This document shows, piece after piece, positions 1 to 7,828 of a stretch of 64,000 nucleotides of DNA. Location of the stretch: the NCBI GenBank assembly GCA_033391075.1, contig JAWPMV010000001.1, positions 6,758,001-6,822,000 of the forward strand, in the 5' to 3' direction. A program made the translations under genes and the position numbers. A model generated the notes under the pieces. That model did not search any database, was not told the origin of the DNA, and saw nothing but the letters and a program-made list of their open reading frames with translations. This DNA comes from Bacteroidia bacterium (lineage in GTDB: Bacteria > Bacteroidota > Bacteroidia > J057). Every line of letters begins with the position of its first letter. Position 1 is the stretch's first letter.

Positions 1-644
1 AAAAGGCCTTCCTCCAATACGATTTCAGCTTTCCTTGTACTATCTCCCTGACAATTAATGGGATAGGCCTGAAGTATCCTGACTGGTACAGGTCCGTTTA
101 ATACGAAAGCATTTGTATCAATATTCGCGCAGGCTATATTTCTTTCGAAATCAACCTGAAGGACTTTTGTACTACAGGAAGGTGATTTGGGGTTCACATC
201 AATGAGAGCAGCAATTGGATCTTCTATTTCAACCGACCACTGTGCGCGCCATCCCGTACAGGTAATATTTTCATCTGATTTCCAATGAATCGTCAGACAG
301 GATCCACTAGAAAAAACCAGGCCCGGAGATTGCACACCAGAATAGGGAACACCAATGAGGGGAGCCAGGGTATCTGGTCCATCAAATATCCGGAGTAAAT
401 CAAAATTAGATTCGGTACAAAATGAGGTGAAGATCAATTTGATCTGGCTGGCATCATCAATACAAATGTTGAAGATATATTCCTCATTATGGTCATAATT
501 GCCTTGTATATCTCCATTTCCACTATCCAATAATATTCCTTCACATTCCTCAACTCGCTGTGTGGACATATTATAGATCGTTTGGGCATTCCCATAAATG
601 AGAAACCCTGTTGATATACCTATCCATAATAAAATTCGCAACAT
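1..644 (-). CDS. Secreted CUB-domain protein, 3' part outside the window
   Basis: Reading the minus strand from the ATG at 644 gives an uninterrupted frame to the window edge (about 214 residues, no stop). It begins with a Sec-type signal peptide (MLRILLWIGISTGFLIYGNAQ). Residues about 34-138 resemble a CUB domain: paired cysteines, a NYDHNEEYIFNICIDD strand, FDLLRIFDGP, and a C-terminal TGWRAQWS. After it comes a region reading LQVDFERNIACANIDTNAF, like the Ig-type modules of large Bacteroidota surface or gliding-associated proteins. Such proteins are usually very long and end in a T9SS sorting domain, but that end lies outside the window. Function is unknown; an adhesin or surface role is inferred. 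Confidence 0.75.
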   Translation of the reverse strand, partial: MLRILLWIGISTGFLIYGNAQTIYNMSTQRVEECEGILLDSGNGDIQGNYDHNEEYIFNICIDDASQIKLIFTSFCTESNFDLLRIFDGPDTLAPLIGVPYSGVQSPGLVFSSGSCLTIHWKSDENITCTGWRAQWSVEIEDPIAALIDVNPKSPSCSTKVLQVDFERNIACANIDTNAFVLNGPVPVRILQAYPINCQGDSTRKAEIVLEEGL

Positions 645-889
645 ATTGTGTTCCTGAACAGGCCAGATACACAAAGCATATAGAAGGGATTCTCTAAAGT
701 AAGCAGAGCACCAGAAACTTACGAATCATTGATAGTCAAGCTCTTTCAATGAATAGCTAGAAGAATTTTTACCCCCTATTATCCAATTTTACGGATTTAT
801 GTTTAAGAAGAAGAAAAAAATCGGCTCTCAGTAAATGTATTTCACGATTATGAAATAAATTAACTATTCGTTCAATTTTTAATGCATAA

Positions 890-920
890 AAAAATCCTCT
901 GCGAAAACAGAGGATTTTTA
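890..920 (-). terminator. Hairpin terminator of the SH3-like protein gene
   Basis: AAAATCCTCTG and CAGAGGATTTT form a stem with a CGAAAA loop, about 20 bp past the stop codon of the minus-strand gene ending at 938. On the minus strand the stem is followed by a T-run, as in an intrinsic terminator. It could also work in the other direction. The rest of the 645-937 gap shows no gene. Confidence 0.8.
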
Positions 921-937
921 TTTTTTCTAACAGCTCG

Positions 938-2341
938 CTAATTGTTGAGATAGCGTATGTTATCTTCTACAATACGAGATAGGGGAGAAGTGGCAAAACC
1001 AGGCACATATTTAATGGCTTCCAGCTGACTCCGTAAATCTCTATCAGAATAGGTATTCAGTGCGGTATGCAATAAAGTCGCAATTTGAAGATCTTCTTCT
1101 TCAATACTGATATTCCCGAGGCTTTTTATCCAGGCGGATTTTTGCCCGTTTCGACTGACTGCTTTAACCATACCTTCTCTATAGTCTTCTAAAATGACTA
1201 ATTCGCCAGCCTTGAAAAGCACAGCATTTCTGTCATTATTCCGCATATTGATTTTTGGGTATCCGCGGGTATTTTCCAATAAAACCGCAAGCTCTCCTCT
1301 TTGAACAATTGCTTCAGATGGAACCCATCCTGTTCTACCTCCTCTAACTTCCACCTTCATATAAGATTTTCCGCCTTTCACGACAGGAGCTTGAGATGGA
1401 ACGCGAAGTGCATATTCTCCAAATCCTAAACTTTCACCCGTCAAGCTTTTTACTCCGGGCTTATCCATCAATTCAATTCTTTCATTTTTCGCGATCAAAT
1501 CACCTTCCAATAAAGGTTCTCTTTGTCCACGACTAATTTGCCTGTAATTTCCTCTACTCACTCGCGCATTTGCATATTCTTCTGCATAACGAGCTCTTTC
1601 TTCACTGAAGGTATACAGGATGTCATTTTCTCGCTCGCGCGGATTGGAACGATGATTACCCACAAATTTGATGTAATCAATTGGATTTACATCGGTGATG
1701 TTTCCTACATAACCGTAAGGCTCACCTTCTTTATCGTAGGTAGGATTGGGCTTAAACTTGGGATATTTTGAGTATTCGTCTCCGTCCGCATATTGTCGTG
1801 AAAAACCGGGACTGGGCTCTGGATTTCTTTGCCCACGATCTACTTCAGCAATATCTTTTGAAAAGCGAATCACATTGGTTTTTCTCCAGGGAGAAGCATT
1901 TACTCCTCTGGCATTTTGGACATAACGATCTCTCCGGTCGAGATCCAGATCATAAGCCAGATCGGCAAGAACTACTTCCAGGCCTTCTGCACGGGTATAA
2001 AAATTTTCAATAAATCTTTCTTTGGAGGTCCAATCGAAAGCAGAAAAATAAGAAGCACATTTATCGTAATAAGAACTGGCTTTATAGTAAGCCTCTTCAT
2101 CCGTCAATGAATTGGAATGATAGGCATCTACCGCCAGAAAATAATACAGGATCATATTGAATTTTTCGGAGGGATATTCGCAGCGTCTATCCAATCTGTC
2201 AAGCAGATCCATATCAACCATATCACCTGATTGATATTGCTCGAAATAGGCTTCTAATTCGCGCTCATATATGAGACATTCTCTGGAAAAAGCAGAAAGG
2301 CAAAAACATGAGATAAACAGAAGAACTAGTATTTTTCGCAT
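938..2341 (-). CDS. Secreted protein with tandem SH3-like domains
   Basis: 467 residues starting with a signal peptide (MRKILVLLFISCFCLSAFSR), so periplasmic or surface-exposed. The N-terminal half (about 20-140) is rich in Tyr, Asp and Glu and probably helical; residues about 140-260 are low in recognisable motifs. The C-terminal half has two stretches resembling bacterial SH3 modules: about 280-345 (RIELMDKPGVKSL ... GRTGWVPSEAIV) and about 350-410 (KINMRNNDRNAVLFKAGE ... KSAWIKSL). SH3b modules commonly bind cell-wall peptides or act as spacers. There is no catalytic domain. It is transcribed alone and has its own terminator. The specific role is unknown. Confidence 0.75.
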   Translation of the reverse strand: MRKILVLLFISCFCLSAFSRECLIYERELEAYFEQYQSGDMVDMDLLDRLDRRCEYPSEKFNMILYYFLAVDAYHSNSLTDEEAYYKASSYYDKCASYFSAFDWTSKERFIENFYTRAEGLEVVLADLAYDLDLDRRDRYVQNARGVNASPWRKTNVIRFSKDIAEVDRGQRNPEPSPGFSRQYADGDEYSKYPKFKPNPTYDKEGEPYGYVGNITDVNPIDYIKFVGNHRSNPRERENDILYTFSEERARYAEEYANARVSRGNYRQISRGQREPLLEGDLIAKNERIELMDKPGVKSLTGESLGFGEYALRVPSQAPVVKGGKSYMKVEVRGGRTGWVPSEAIVQRGELAVLLENTRGYPKINMRNNDRNAVLFKAGELVILEDYREGMVKAVSRNGQKSAWIKSLGNISIEEEDLQIATLLHTALNTYSDRDLRSQLEAIKYVPGFATSPLSRIVEDNIRYLNN

Positions 2342-2477
2342 TTTTATGTGATTGTCAGGTCTTTATTATCCGGAAAAAATATTACTTATTCTTGAACAAT
2401 ATACATACTTATCCTTTTTAAGGACTAAATATTGTAGATATTGCATGCTTTGCGTAAGAAATCAAGTCAAATCGTCT

Positions 2478-2999
2478 TTATTCTACTATGACTATTTCAG
2501 CCTGTCTTTGGTTTTCGTATTGATTCAGAGGATCTCCATTCAGGAAATACCTGATATACTGCCAATATTGACGGCACTCATCTAATGAAACGAGAAATTC
2601 CACCCGTAGCGTATCTTGACCAAAGGTATCTTTCTTAATAAAGTAATTGAAAGACAAAGGATTGGCGAATAAAGCTGCTCCGTTTACGGCCTGATTGGTT
2701 AGTTGAATATAGCGCTCTGTGAAATTGAATGGGCCAAATTTTCCATCCTTATATCCGGGAGTGATCAGTTCATATTTTGGACTTGAACTCTCTCCACCGG
2801 TGGTATCTAAAAAGACGATGATTCCATTTTGGTTATAAATGGATTCCAGATAATTGGTCCCCGAAGGATCCTTATATTCTACCGTAAAAAATTCTCCCCC
2901 GATTTCATCACTATCAGCTGCATCACAGGCTTCTTCGCATGATGAAAAATGAATAGAAATAATAGCAATGAAAATTAGCAGAATGTAGTTTTTATTCAT
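2478..2999 (-). CDS. Putative lipoprotein
   Basis: 173 residues from the ATG at 2999. The open frame extends 39 codons further upstream, but the start at 2999 gives a clean lipoprotein signal peptide (MNKNYILLIFIAIISIHFSSC) with a Ser-Ser-Cys lipobox followed by acidic residues. The mature part has no recognised domain; it is beta-rich with patterns such as FTVEYKDPSGTNYLESIY and ends DECRQYWQYIRYFLNGDP. It probably sits in the outer membrane or periplasm. It is a single gene divergent from fabH. Function is unknown. Confidence 0.7.
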   Translation of the reverse strand: MNKNYILLIFIAIISIHFSSCEEACDAADSDEIGGEFFTVEYKDPSGTNYLESIYNQNGIIVFLDTTGGESSSPKYELITPGYKDGKFGPFNFTERYIQLTNQAVNGAALFANPLSFNYFIKKDTFGQDTLRVEFLVSLDECRQYWQYIRYFLNGDPLNQYENQRQAEIVIVE

Positions 3000-3206
3000 G
3001 ATGGGGTGATTTTCAGAGGTTTCCGTCAGTGTAGATACAACAGAAAAAATACTTAACCTACCTAAACACGCTAATATATAAAAAGTATTGTCCTTTGGGG
3101 GCGAAAGTCTTTTCAAAAGCTTAATATTTTTCTTACTGGAATAGGCATTTTGGCCTAAGGAATCTCTAAAACTAATCCCTAAATTGGGCGCCTAAGATTG
3201 TGCCCT

Positions 3207-4193
3207 ATGTATGCAAAAATTACCGCCCTCGGGTCTTATGTGCCTCAAAAGATCGTCAGAAATGCCGATCTGGAAGAATTGGTTGAGACTAATGATGAGT
3301 GGATTCAAAAAAGAACAGGTATCAAAGAGAGAAGGTTTGCAGCTGAGGATGAGTTCGTTACAGAAATGTGTGTAAGTGCAGCTCAATGTCTGGCTGAAAA
3401 AAACCAAAAAAATCTCGAAGATGTTGACTTCATTATTGTCGCTACGATTACCGGTGAACATGTGATGCCAAGTGTCGCCAGCCAGGTCCAGCATAAACTC
3501 AATATCAAACGTGCTGGATCCATAGATTTAGGTGCTGCTTGTGCCGGATTTGGATATGGATTGACCATTGCAAGAGGATTAATTTCCATTGGTGCCTTTA
3601 AAAAAATCCTGGTTTTCGGTGCGGAAGCGCTTTCCAAGCATTTGGATTTTGAGGACAGAACTACTTGTGTTCTTTTTGGAGATGGTGCTGGCGCTGCTTT
3701 GGTAGAAGCCTCTGAAGAAAATGGCTTTTTCGGGACGGTTTCTGGAACAGAAGGAGAACTTGGACATGTCCTATATATCTCTACCATGACCAATCATATC
3801 AATGGTTTTGAGGTAGATCCCAAAAATAAAGTGGTACAAGATGGTAAAAAGGTTTTCAAATGGGCCGTTTCTACTGTTAGTCGGGAAGTGAGAAATCTAC
3901 TCGAGAACTCAAATCTGGATATTTCAGATATTGACTGGTTTATCCCGCATAGTGCAAATGCCCGTATCATTGATGCCATTTGCCGGGATTTAGGATTCCC
4001 GAGAGAAAATGTATTTGAAAGTGAGGTGGTTTTTGGAAATACTTCTTCTGCCAGTATCCCGCTTGCCTTATATGAAGGTTGGAAAAGTAAGCGTCCTAAA
4101 AAGGGCGATAAATGCCTGCTGATTGGTTTCGGTGGGGGAGTTACTTTTTCCGGGACCGTTTTCTCCTGGGATATTGATGAGTTTCCGGGATAA
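3207..4193 (+). CDS. fabH: Beta-ketoacyl-ACP synthase III
   Basis: 328 residues from the ATG at 3207; an earlier TTG at 3198 would add only three residues and is unlikely. KAS III condenses acetyl-CoA (or another acyl-CoA) with malonyl-ACP to start type II fatty-acid synthesis in the cytoplasm. The catalytic triad is visible at the family positions: Cys112 in GAACAGFGYGL, His248 in IPHSAN and Asn278 in FGNTSSAS. The C-terminal glycine-rich GFGGGVTFSG is also present. Length matches the family. The gene stands alone, without plsX, fabD or acpP neighbours. It converges on the lipoprotein gene at 4350 with a palindromic repeat between the two stops. Confidence 0.95.
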   Translation: MYAKITALGSYVPQKIVRNADLEELVETNDEWIQKRTGIKERRFAAEDEFVTEMCVSAAQCLAEKNQKNLEDVDFIIVATITGEHVMPSVASQVQHKLNIKRAGSIDLGAACAGFGYGLTIARGLISIGAFKKILVFGAEALSKHLDFEDRTTCVLFGDGAGAALVEASEENGFFGTVSGTEGELGHVLYISTMTNHINGFEVDPKNKVVQDGKKVFKWAVSTVSREVRNLLENSNLDISDIDWFIPHSANARIIDAICRDLGFPRENVFESEVVFGNTSSASIPLALYEGWKSKRPKKGDKCLLIGFGGGVTFSGTVFSWDIDEFPG

Positions 4194-4214
4194 GATTTTG
4201 ACAGCATAATCGCT

Positions 4215-4337
4215 GTCATCTCAAGGGTTGGCTGTGGATAGGACTCAGCGAGTCGAGAGATCTTGTATTTTTGCAATGTTAAATAATACACGATCTCTTA
4301 GCTCTCATTCTCTCTCTCATCCAACCTTCGAGATGAC
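4215..4337. repeat. Palindromic intergenic element, GTCATC...GATGAC family
   Basis: A 123-bp imperfect palindrome between the convergent stops of fabH and the lipoprotein gene at 4350. The outer arms are GTCATCTCAAGGGTTGG and CCAACCTTCGAGATGAC; the inner arms contain GAGAGATCTTGTATTTTT and AATACACGATCTC. The design matches the units at 56369-57510 (GTCATCTC, then GAGAGATC.TGTATTTT, then GATC, then GATGAC), so this is a diverged single copy. It may act as a bidirectional transcription end or be a non-autonomous repeat. Confidence 0.7.
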
Positions 4338-4349
4338 CATTTCTTTCCT

Positions 4350-4838
4350 CTACTGCCTCGTACCCACAAAAAACTCAAAATCAGAGACGCCATTTTTCAC
4401 GATTTCCAGGGCAAAAACCAGTTCGCGAATATCCTGATCATATCGGCCATGGGCATCTTGTTGCACACTATTCAGGGAAAAGGGAGTTCCTGAGACGCTT
4501 CCTTCTGCAAATTGCTCACTATTGAAAGTCAACATGACTCCTTCAGAATTGATAAAACCCAAAGGAGTAATCGTTAAACTAGCCGTAAAACTCATACTAT
4601 CGATGGGGCTTTGGTCCGGATAAATCTGTGGAATGAGTCTCACAGAAGTATCGTCTATTTTTTCTACTAAAAATTCCTGGTTATCCACATCATTAGCATC
4701 AGGAGATCCTATTTTGAGGGTAACAGTTCCAGAATATCTTCCTACAATTTGTGTAGTAAGGTCAGAATTTTGTGGATTCTCTTCACATGAAACAATAAAT
4801 AAGAGGGGGAAAAGGAGCAGATAAGTCAGATATCTCAT
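4350..4838 (-). CDS. Putative lipoprotein, last gene of kinase/nucleotidyltransferase operon
   Basis: 162 residues with a lipoprotein signal peptide (MRYLTYLLLFPLLFIVSC; lipobox Ile-Val-Ser-Cys followed by EENP). The mature part looks like a small beta-barrel or lipocalin-like module: QIVGRYSGTVTLKIGSP near the start, then alternating strands ending FALEIVKNGVSDFEFFVGTR. No enzyme motif was seen. It starts 7 bp downstream of the nucleotidyltransferase gene and is probably its co-transcribed neighbour. Function is unknown; an envelope role fits the operon. Confidence 0.7.
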   Translation of the reverse strand: MRYLTYLLLFPLLFIVSCEENPQNSDLTTQIVGRYSGTVTLKIGSPDANDVDNQEFLVEKIDDTSVRLIPQIYPDQSPIDSMSFTASLTITPLGFINSEGVMLTFNSEQFAEGSVSGTPFSLNSVQQDAHGRYDQDIRELVFALEIVKNGVSDFEFFVGTRQ

Positions 4839-4845
4839 GGATTGC

Positions 4846-5577
4846 TTATGAATTTGTTTTCTTTAAATACGCTGTGGCCAATGGGAGGTTTTCGGGTTTT
4901 CCAACATCAAACCAATTTGAGCTATCATGTTGATAGCCGATGATCTTTTTTTGAGCGGCTAAACGAAGGTAGACCTCAATAATGGAAAACTTTCCTTCTT
5001 CAATAATTACGTCTAAAAATTCCGGATTTATCAGATGAATACCACTAAAAGCTAATCTCCGAATTTCTCCCATTGGATTACGAGCTGGACGAACTTCACT
5101 CGTCTTTATATTTTCCCAACCCGTTAGCTGATTCGTTTCATCAAAGTGAAGATACCGGCTGGTATTTCGTTCAGAAACTGCCAGGCTGGCAAGTGCATCT
5201 TGCTCTGTATGAGATTTTATAAAAGCCTGAATATCAAGGTCTGAAATGATATCAGCATTGTGAATTAAGATGGGATCATTTCCTTGAAGGAGATCTTTCG
5301 CAAATTTCAATCCTCCGCCCGTTTCCAACAAAAATTCACGTTCATCAGAAATTCGAATATCAATATCGAAGTTTTCTTTTCTCTCTAAGAAAGCCTCAAT
5401 TTTATCAGCAAAGTGATGGACATTTACTACGACTTCCCTGATCCCATTCTCACGGAGCTTGAGAATGACCCATTCCAATAAGGGTTTTCCAAAAACTTCT
5501 ACCAGGGCTTTGGGGCGGTCATTGGTGAGTGGGCGAAGCCGTGTTCCCAGGCCCGCAGCAAATATCATGGCTTTCAT
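4846..5577 (-). CDS. Sugar-1-phosphate nucleotidyltransferase (MurU-like)
   Basis: 243 residues, NTP_transferase fold. The pyrophosphorylase signature is at the N-terminus: MKAMIFAAGLGTRLRPLTND followed by RPKAL (G-x-G-T-R ... P-K). A metal-binding region reads ILIHNADIISDLDI, and the C-terminus carries WFDVGKPENL. This class joins a nucleotide to a sugar-1-phosphate. The closest described pairing is MurU (MurNAc-1-phosphate uridylyltransferase) with the anomeric kinase AmgK in cell-wall recycling. The gene upstream here, 6 bp away, encodes an AmgK-type kinase, which supports MurU-like function. A mannose- or glucose-1-phosphate enzyme remains possible. Confidence 0.85.
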   Translation of the reverse strand: MKAMIFAAGLGTRLRPLTNDRPKALVEVFGKPLLEWVILKLRENGIREVVVNVHHFADKIEAFLERKENFDIDIRISDEREFLLETGGGLKFAKDLLQGNDPILIHNADIISDLDIQAFIKSHTEQDALASLAVSERNTSRYLHFDETNQLTGWENIKTSEVRPARNPMGEIRRLAFSGIHLINPEFLDVIIEEGKFSIIEVYLRLAAQKKIIGYQHDSSNWFDVGKPENLPLATAYLKKTNS

Positions 5578-5583
5578 AGGAAA

Positions 5584-7035
5584 CTAATTTTGCCAGTTTT
5601 TTCTCTCCTGTTCTATATGAGTCAGATTTATACTCACATCATATTTCTTTTTCAGATGTGCTGCCAATTGATCAGCACAAAAGACCGAACGATGCTGTCC
5701 ACCTGTACACCCAAAGTTTACCATCAAATGATCGAATCCTCTGGATAAATATTTTTCAACTGAAGAATCAACCAAAGTATAGACATGCATCAGAAAAGCA
5801 TCGATCTTACTATTCTTTTTTAAGAAGTCGATGACATCCCGATCTCTTCCGGTTTGTTTCTTATAGGGTTCATAGCGACCGGGATTATGTATCGCCCGAC
5901 AATCAAAAATAAAGCCTCCTCCATTTCCAGATGGATCTGCAGGAATTTCATTTTTATATGAAAAACTATTTATAGTAACTGTTAGCGATTGATTTGCAGG
6001 ATCAGGTTTACCAAATAATTGTAACTCCTCTGATTCTGTAATCGCTATGAGGGCTTTATTTAGTTCCGGAACTTCTATGGGCAATTCTATCTTCTTCAGA
6101 ATAGCCTTTAAATTCTTTATTGCGAAAGGAATACTTTCTAGAAAATGTGGTTTTCTTTCATAAAAACCTCTGAATCCATAAGCTCCCAGTACTTGTATGG
6201 TCCGAATCAATACATAAGCGTAATAGAATTTTCTAAATTCTTCGCGATCAATAGAAACATAACTTTCTACCTCATCCATATAATGCAACAACAATTCTTC
6301 CCGAATTTCTTCTGGAATATTTGCTTTCGCCTGGTATAGCAAAGAAGCCAAATCATATTGAAGTGCTCCTTTCCTCCCTCCCTGATAATCTATAAAATAG
6401 GGCTTACCCTCGTGGAGCATAATATTTCTTGCCTGAAAATCTCGATACAAGAAATAATTAGTATTGGTTTGAAGCAGGTAACGGTAGAATTTTTCAAAGT
6501 CATTTTCCAGCAATTGCTCATCAAAAGGAATTTTGGCCAATCGCAGGAAGTAATACTTAAAATAATTCAGGTCCCATTGAATAGATTGTTCATCAAACCG
6601 GGCTCGCGGATAACAGACTTCATAGTCTAACCCTTTTCCCGCTTCTACCTGGATATGCGCCAGGCAACTCAATGCTTCTTTATAAGTAGGCAGAATATCC
6701 ATGGGGAAATCTCCTCCATTTCTCAATTCATGCAAATGAGCAAATAAAGTAGTATCTCCCAGATCTTCTAATAAATAGATATGCTGAGAAAGATCTTCTG
6801 CATAGATCTTCGGGACGGGAACCCCTTTTTCCAAAAAGTGTCGAGTGAATGTCAGGAAGGCGGTATTTTCTTTCAAATTGGCATTATAAACACCTATCGC
6901 CTGTTGATTATCACTTATGATTCGATAGTATTCTCGATAAGAGCCGGAAGGTTGAAGGGGAATGAAAGATACGGCTTTCTCATTGGCCCATCCTTTAAAC
7001 AGTTCCCTCAGCAATAGTTCTTTTTCCTTGTCCAA
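5584..7035 (-). CDS. Fusion of AmgK-type sugar kinase and RapZ C-terminal domain
   Basis: 483 residues in two parts. Residues about 1-330 are an aminoglycoside-phosphotransferase/AmgK-type kinase: the catalytic loop YRDFQARNIML at 197-207 (Asp199, Asn204) and metal-binding IDYQGG at 215-220 (Asp216). Residues about 350-483 match the C-terminal domain of RapZ: NSFSYKNEIP, FIFDCRAIHNPGRY, TGRDRDV and the diagnostic FGCTGGQHRSV at 441-451. The RapZ N-terminal P-loop domain is absent. In enterobacteria the RapZ C domain binds glucosamine-6-phosphate and controls GlmS synthesis. AmgK phosphorylates MurNAc/GlcNAc at the anomeric carbon. A kinase regulated by, or coupled to, amino-sugar sensing is inferred. 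Confidence 0.85.
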   Translation of the reverse strand: MDKEKELLLRELFKGWANEKAVSFIPLQPSGSYREYYRIISDNQQAIGVYNANLKENTAFLTFTRHFLEKGVPVPKIYAEDLSQHIYLLEDLGDTTLFAHLHELRNGGDFPMDILPTYKEALSCLAHIQVEAGKGLDYEVCYPRARFDEQSIQWDLNYFKYYFLRLAKIPFDEQLLENDFEKFYRYLLQTNTNYFLYRDFQARNIMLHEGKPYFIDYQGGRKGALQYDLASLLYQAKANIPEEIREELLLHYMDEVESYVSIDREEFRKFYYAYVLIRTIQVLGAYGFRGFYERKPHFLESIPFAIKNLKAILKKIELPIEVPELNKALIAITESEELQLFGKPDPANQSLTVTINSFSYKNEIPADPSGNGGGFIFDCRAIHNPGRYEPYKKQTGRDRDVIDFLKKNSKIDAFLMHVYTLVDSSVEKYLSRGFDHLMVNFGCTGGQHRSVFCADQLAAHLKKKYDVSINLTHIEQERKNWQN

Positions 7036-7331
7036 AGTATGTTTCTATATATAAGATTGCAAACATACGTTTTTTATCGGGCTATTGGTAACGCTGTGCA
7101 GGAATCAAATACCTATGTAATTTATTCAACAATTAAAACTTTATATGCTGGAATAACCAAATGCGAAGATAACCAGACGTTATACCGTTTTTTCGTCCAG
7201 ACGTACCATTGAAGTTGTATTTAAGCCCATTGGTTCATATTCAGAGAATTGCGTGATTATTAATCCTACTTTTATGATGTAAGAAAACCATAGGAAAACA
7301 AACATTTATTCACCCTCTAGCAAAACGCATC
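7036..7331. other. Divergent intergenic region
   Basis: A gap between divergent genes. Besides the -7 box at 7060 it holds a direct repeat of CCAGACGT at 7173-7180 and 7197-7204, 24 bp apart. No ORF or RNA was recognised. Confidence 0.5.
7060..7067 (-). promoter_or_regulatory. Possible -7 box of the kinase/RapZ-C operon
   Basis: On the minus strand this reads TATGTTTG, matching the Bacteroidota -7 consensus TAnnTTTG, 25-32 bp upstream of the ATG at 7035. No convincing -33 TTG was found at the usual spacing, so the call rests on one box. Confidence 0.4.
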
Positions 7332-7742
7332 ATGACTCACCAAATAACCTCGATTGATGACTACCTGAATGAAACCTCGCAGTTAGCCAAAAAAAATCAA
7401 TCCAGACGAATTATATTGTTCTGTACTTTATTTTTAGCTGTTATCAGCCTGGGATTCGGAATTTACACTTCTACCGAAGTTATCCAACATCCTGATAATC
7501 AAAATAATATGTCTGTGGTTCCTGTTTTAGATCAAACAGAAGCCAAATTTGGAAAAGTATATCTCGCATTCGATCCGGATGAATTGAATGGGGTAGAGGA
7601 TATAGAAGTATTTCTTGCTAAAAGAAATGGAGAGGATATAGAGGGTGAAAAAGGAAACATTGGATTTCCTGAAGAAAACTGGACCGACGATCAGGTAAGA
7701 AACCAGATTGTAATTAAAGGAAATTACTTCGCTGGCCAGTAG
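7332..7742 (+). CDS. Small single-pass membrane protein of unknown function
   Basis: 136 residues. A basic stretch (KKNQSRR) precedes one membrane helix at about 24-45 (IILFCTLFLAVISLGFGIYT), giving an N-in topology with an acidic extracytoplasmic domain of about 90 residues (for example DPDELNGVEDIEVFLAKRNG). No family is recognised. It is monocistronic, followed 32 bp later by a strong terminator, so it is probably a real expressed gene. Function is unknown. Confidence 0.6.
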   Translation: MTHQITSIDDYLNETSQLAKKNQSRRIILFCTLFLAVISLGFGIYTSTEVIQHPDNQNNMSVVPVLDQTEAKFGKVYLAFDPDELNGVEDIEVFLAKRNGEDIEGEKGNIGFPEENWTDDQVRNQIVIKGNYFAGQ

Positions 7743-7774
7743 TCAAAAAGAATATTAATTAACCAACAAATATG

Positions 7775-7808
7775 AAAAGCCTGCACCATGGTGCAGGCTT
7801 TTCTTTTT
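7775..7808 (+). terminator. Strong intrinsic terminator
   Basis: A perfect 28-bp palindrome (12-bp arms AAAAGCCTGCAC and GTGCAGGCTTTT around CATG), followed on the plus strand by CTTTTT. It ends transcription of the small membrane protein gene and, read the other way, also lies 21 bp past the stop of the acyl-CoA dehydrogenase gene, so it may serve both convergent genes. Confidence 0.9.
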
Positions 7809-7828
7809 ATATCAAAAAATGCTTCTGA

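Noticed and set aside
2478-3116. 212-residue version of the lipoprotein gene
   Set aside because: The 39-residue extension lacks signal features, while the internal ATG gives a textbook lipobox.
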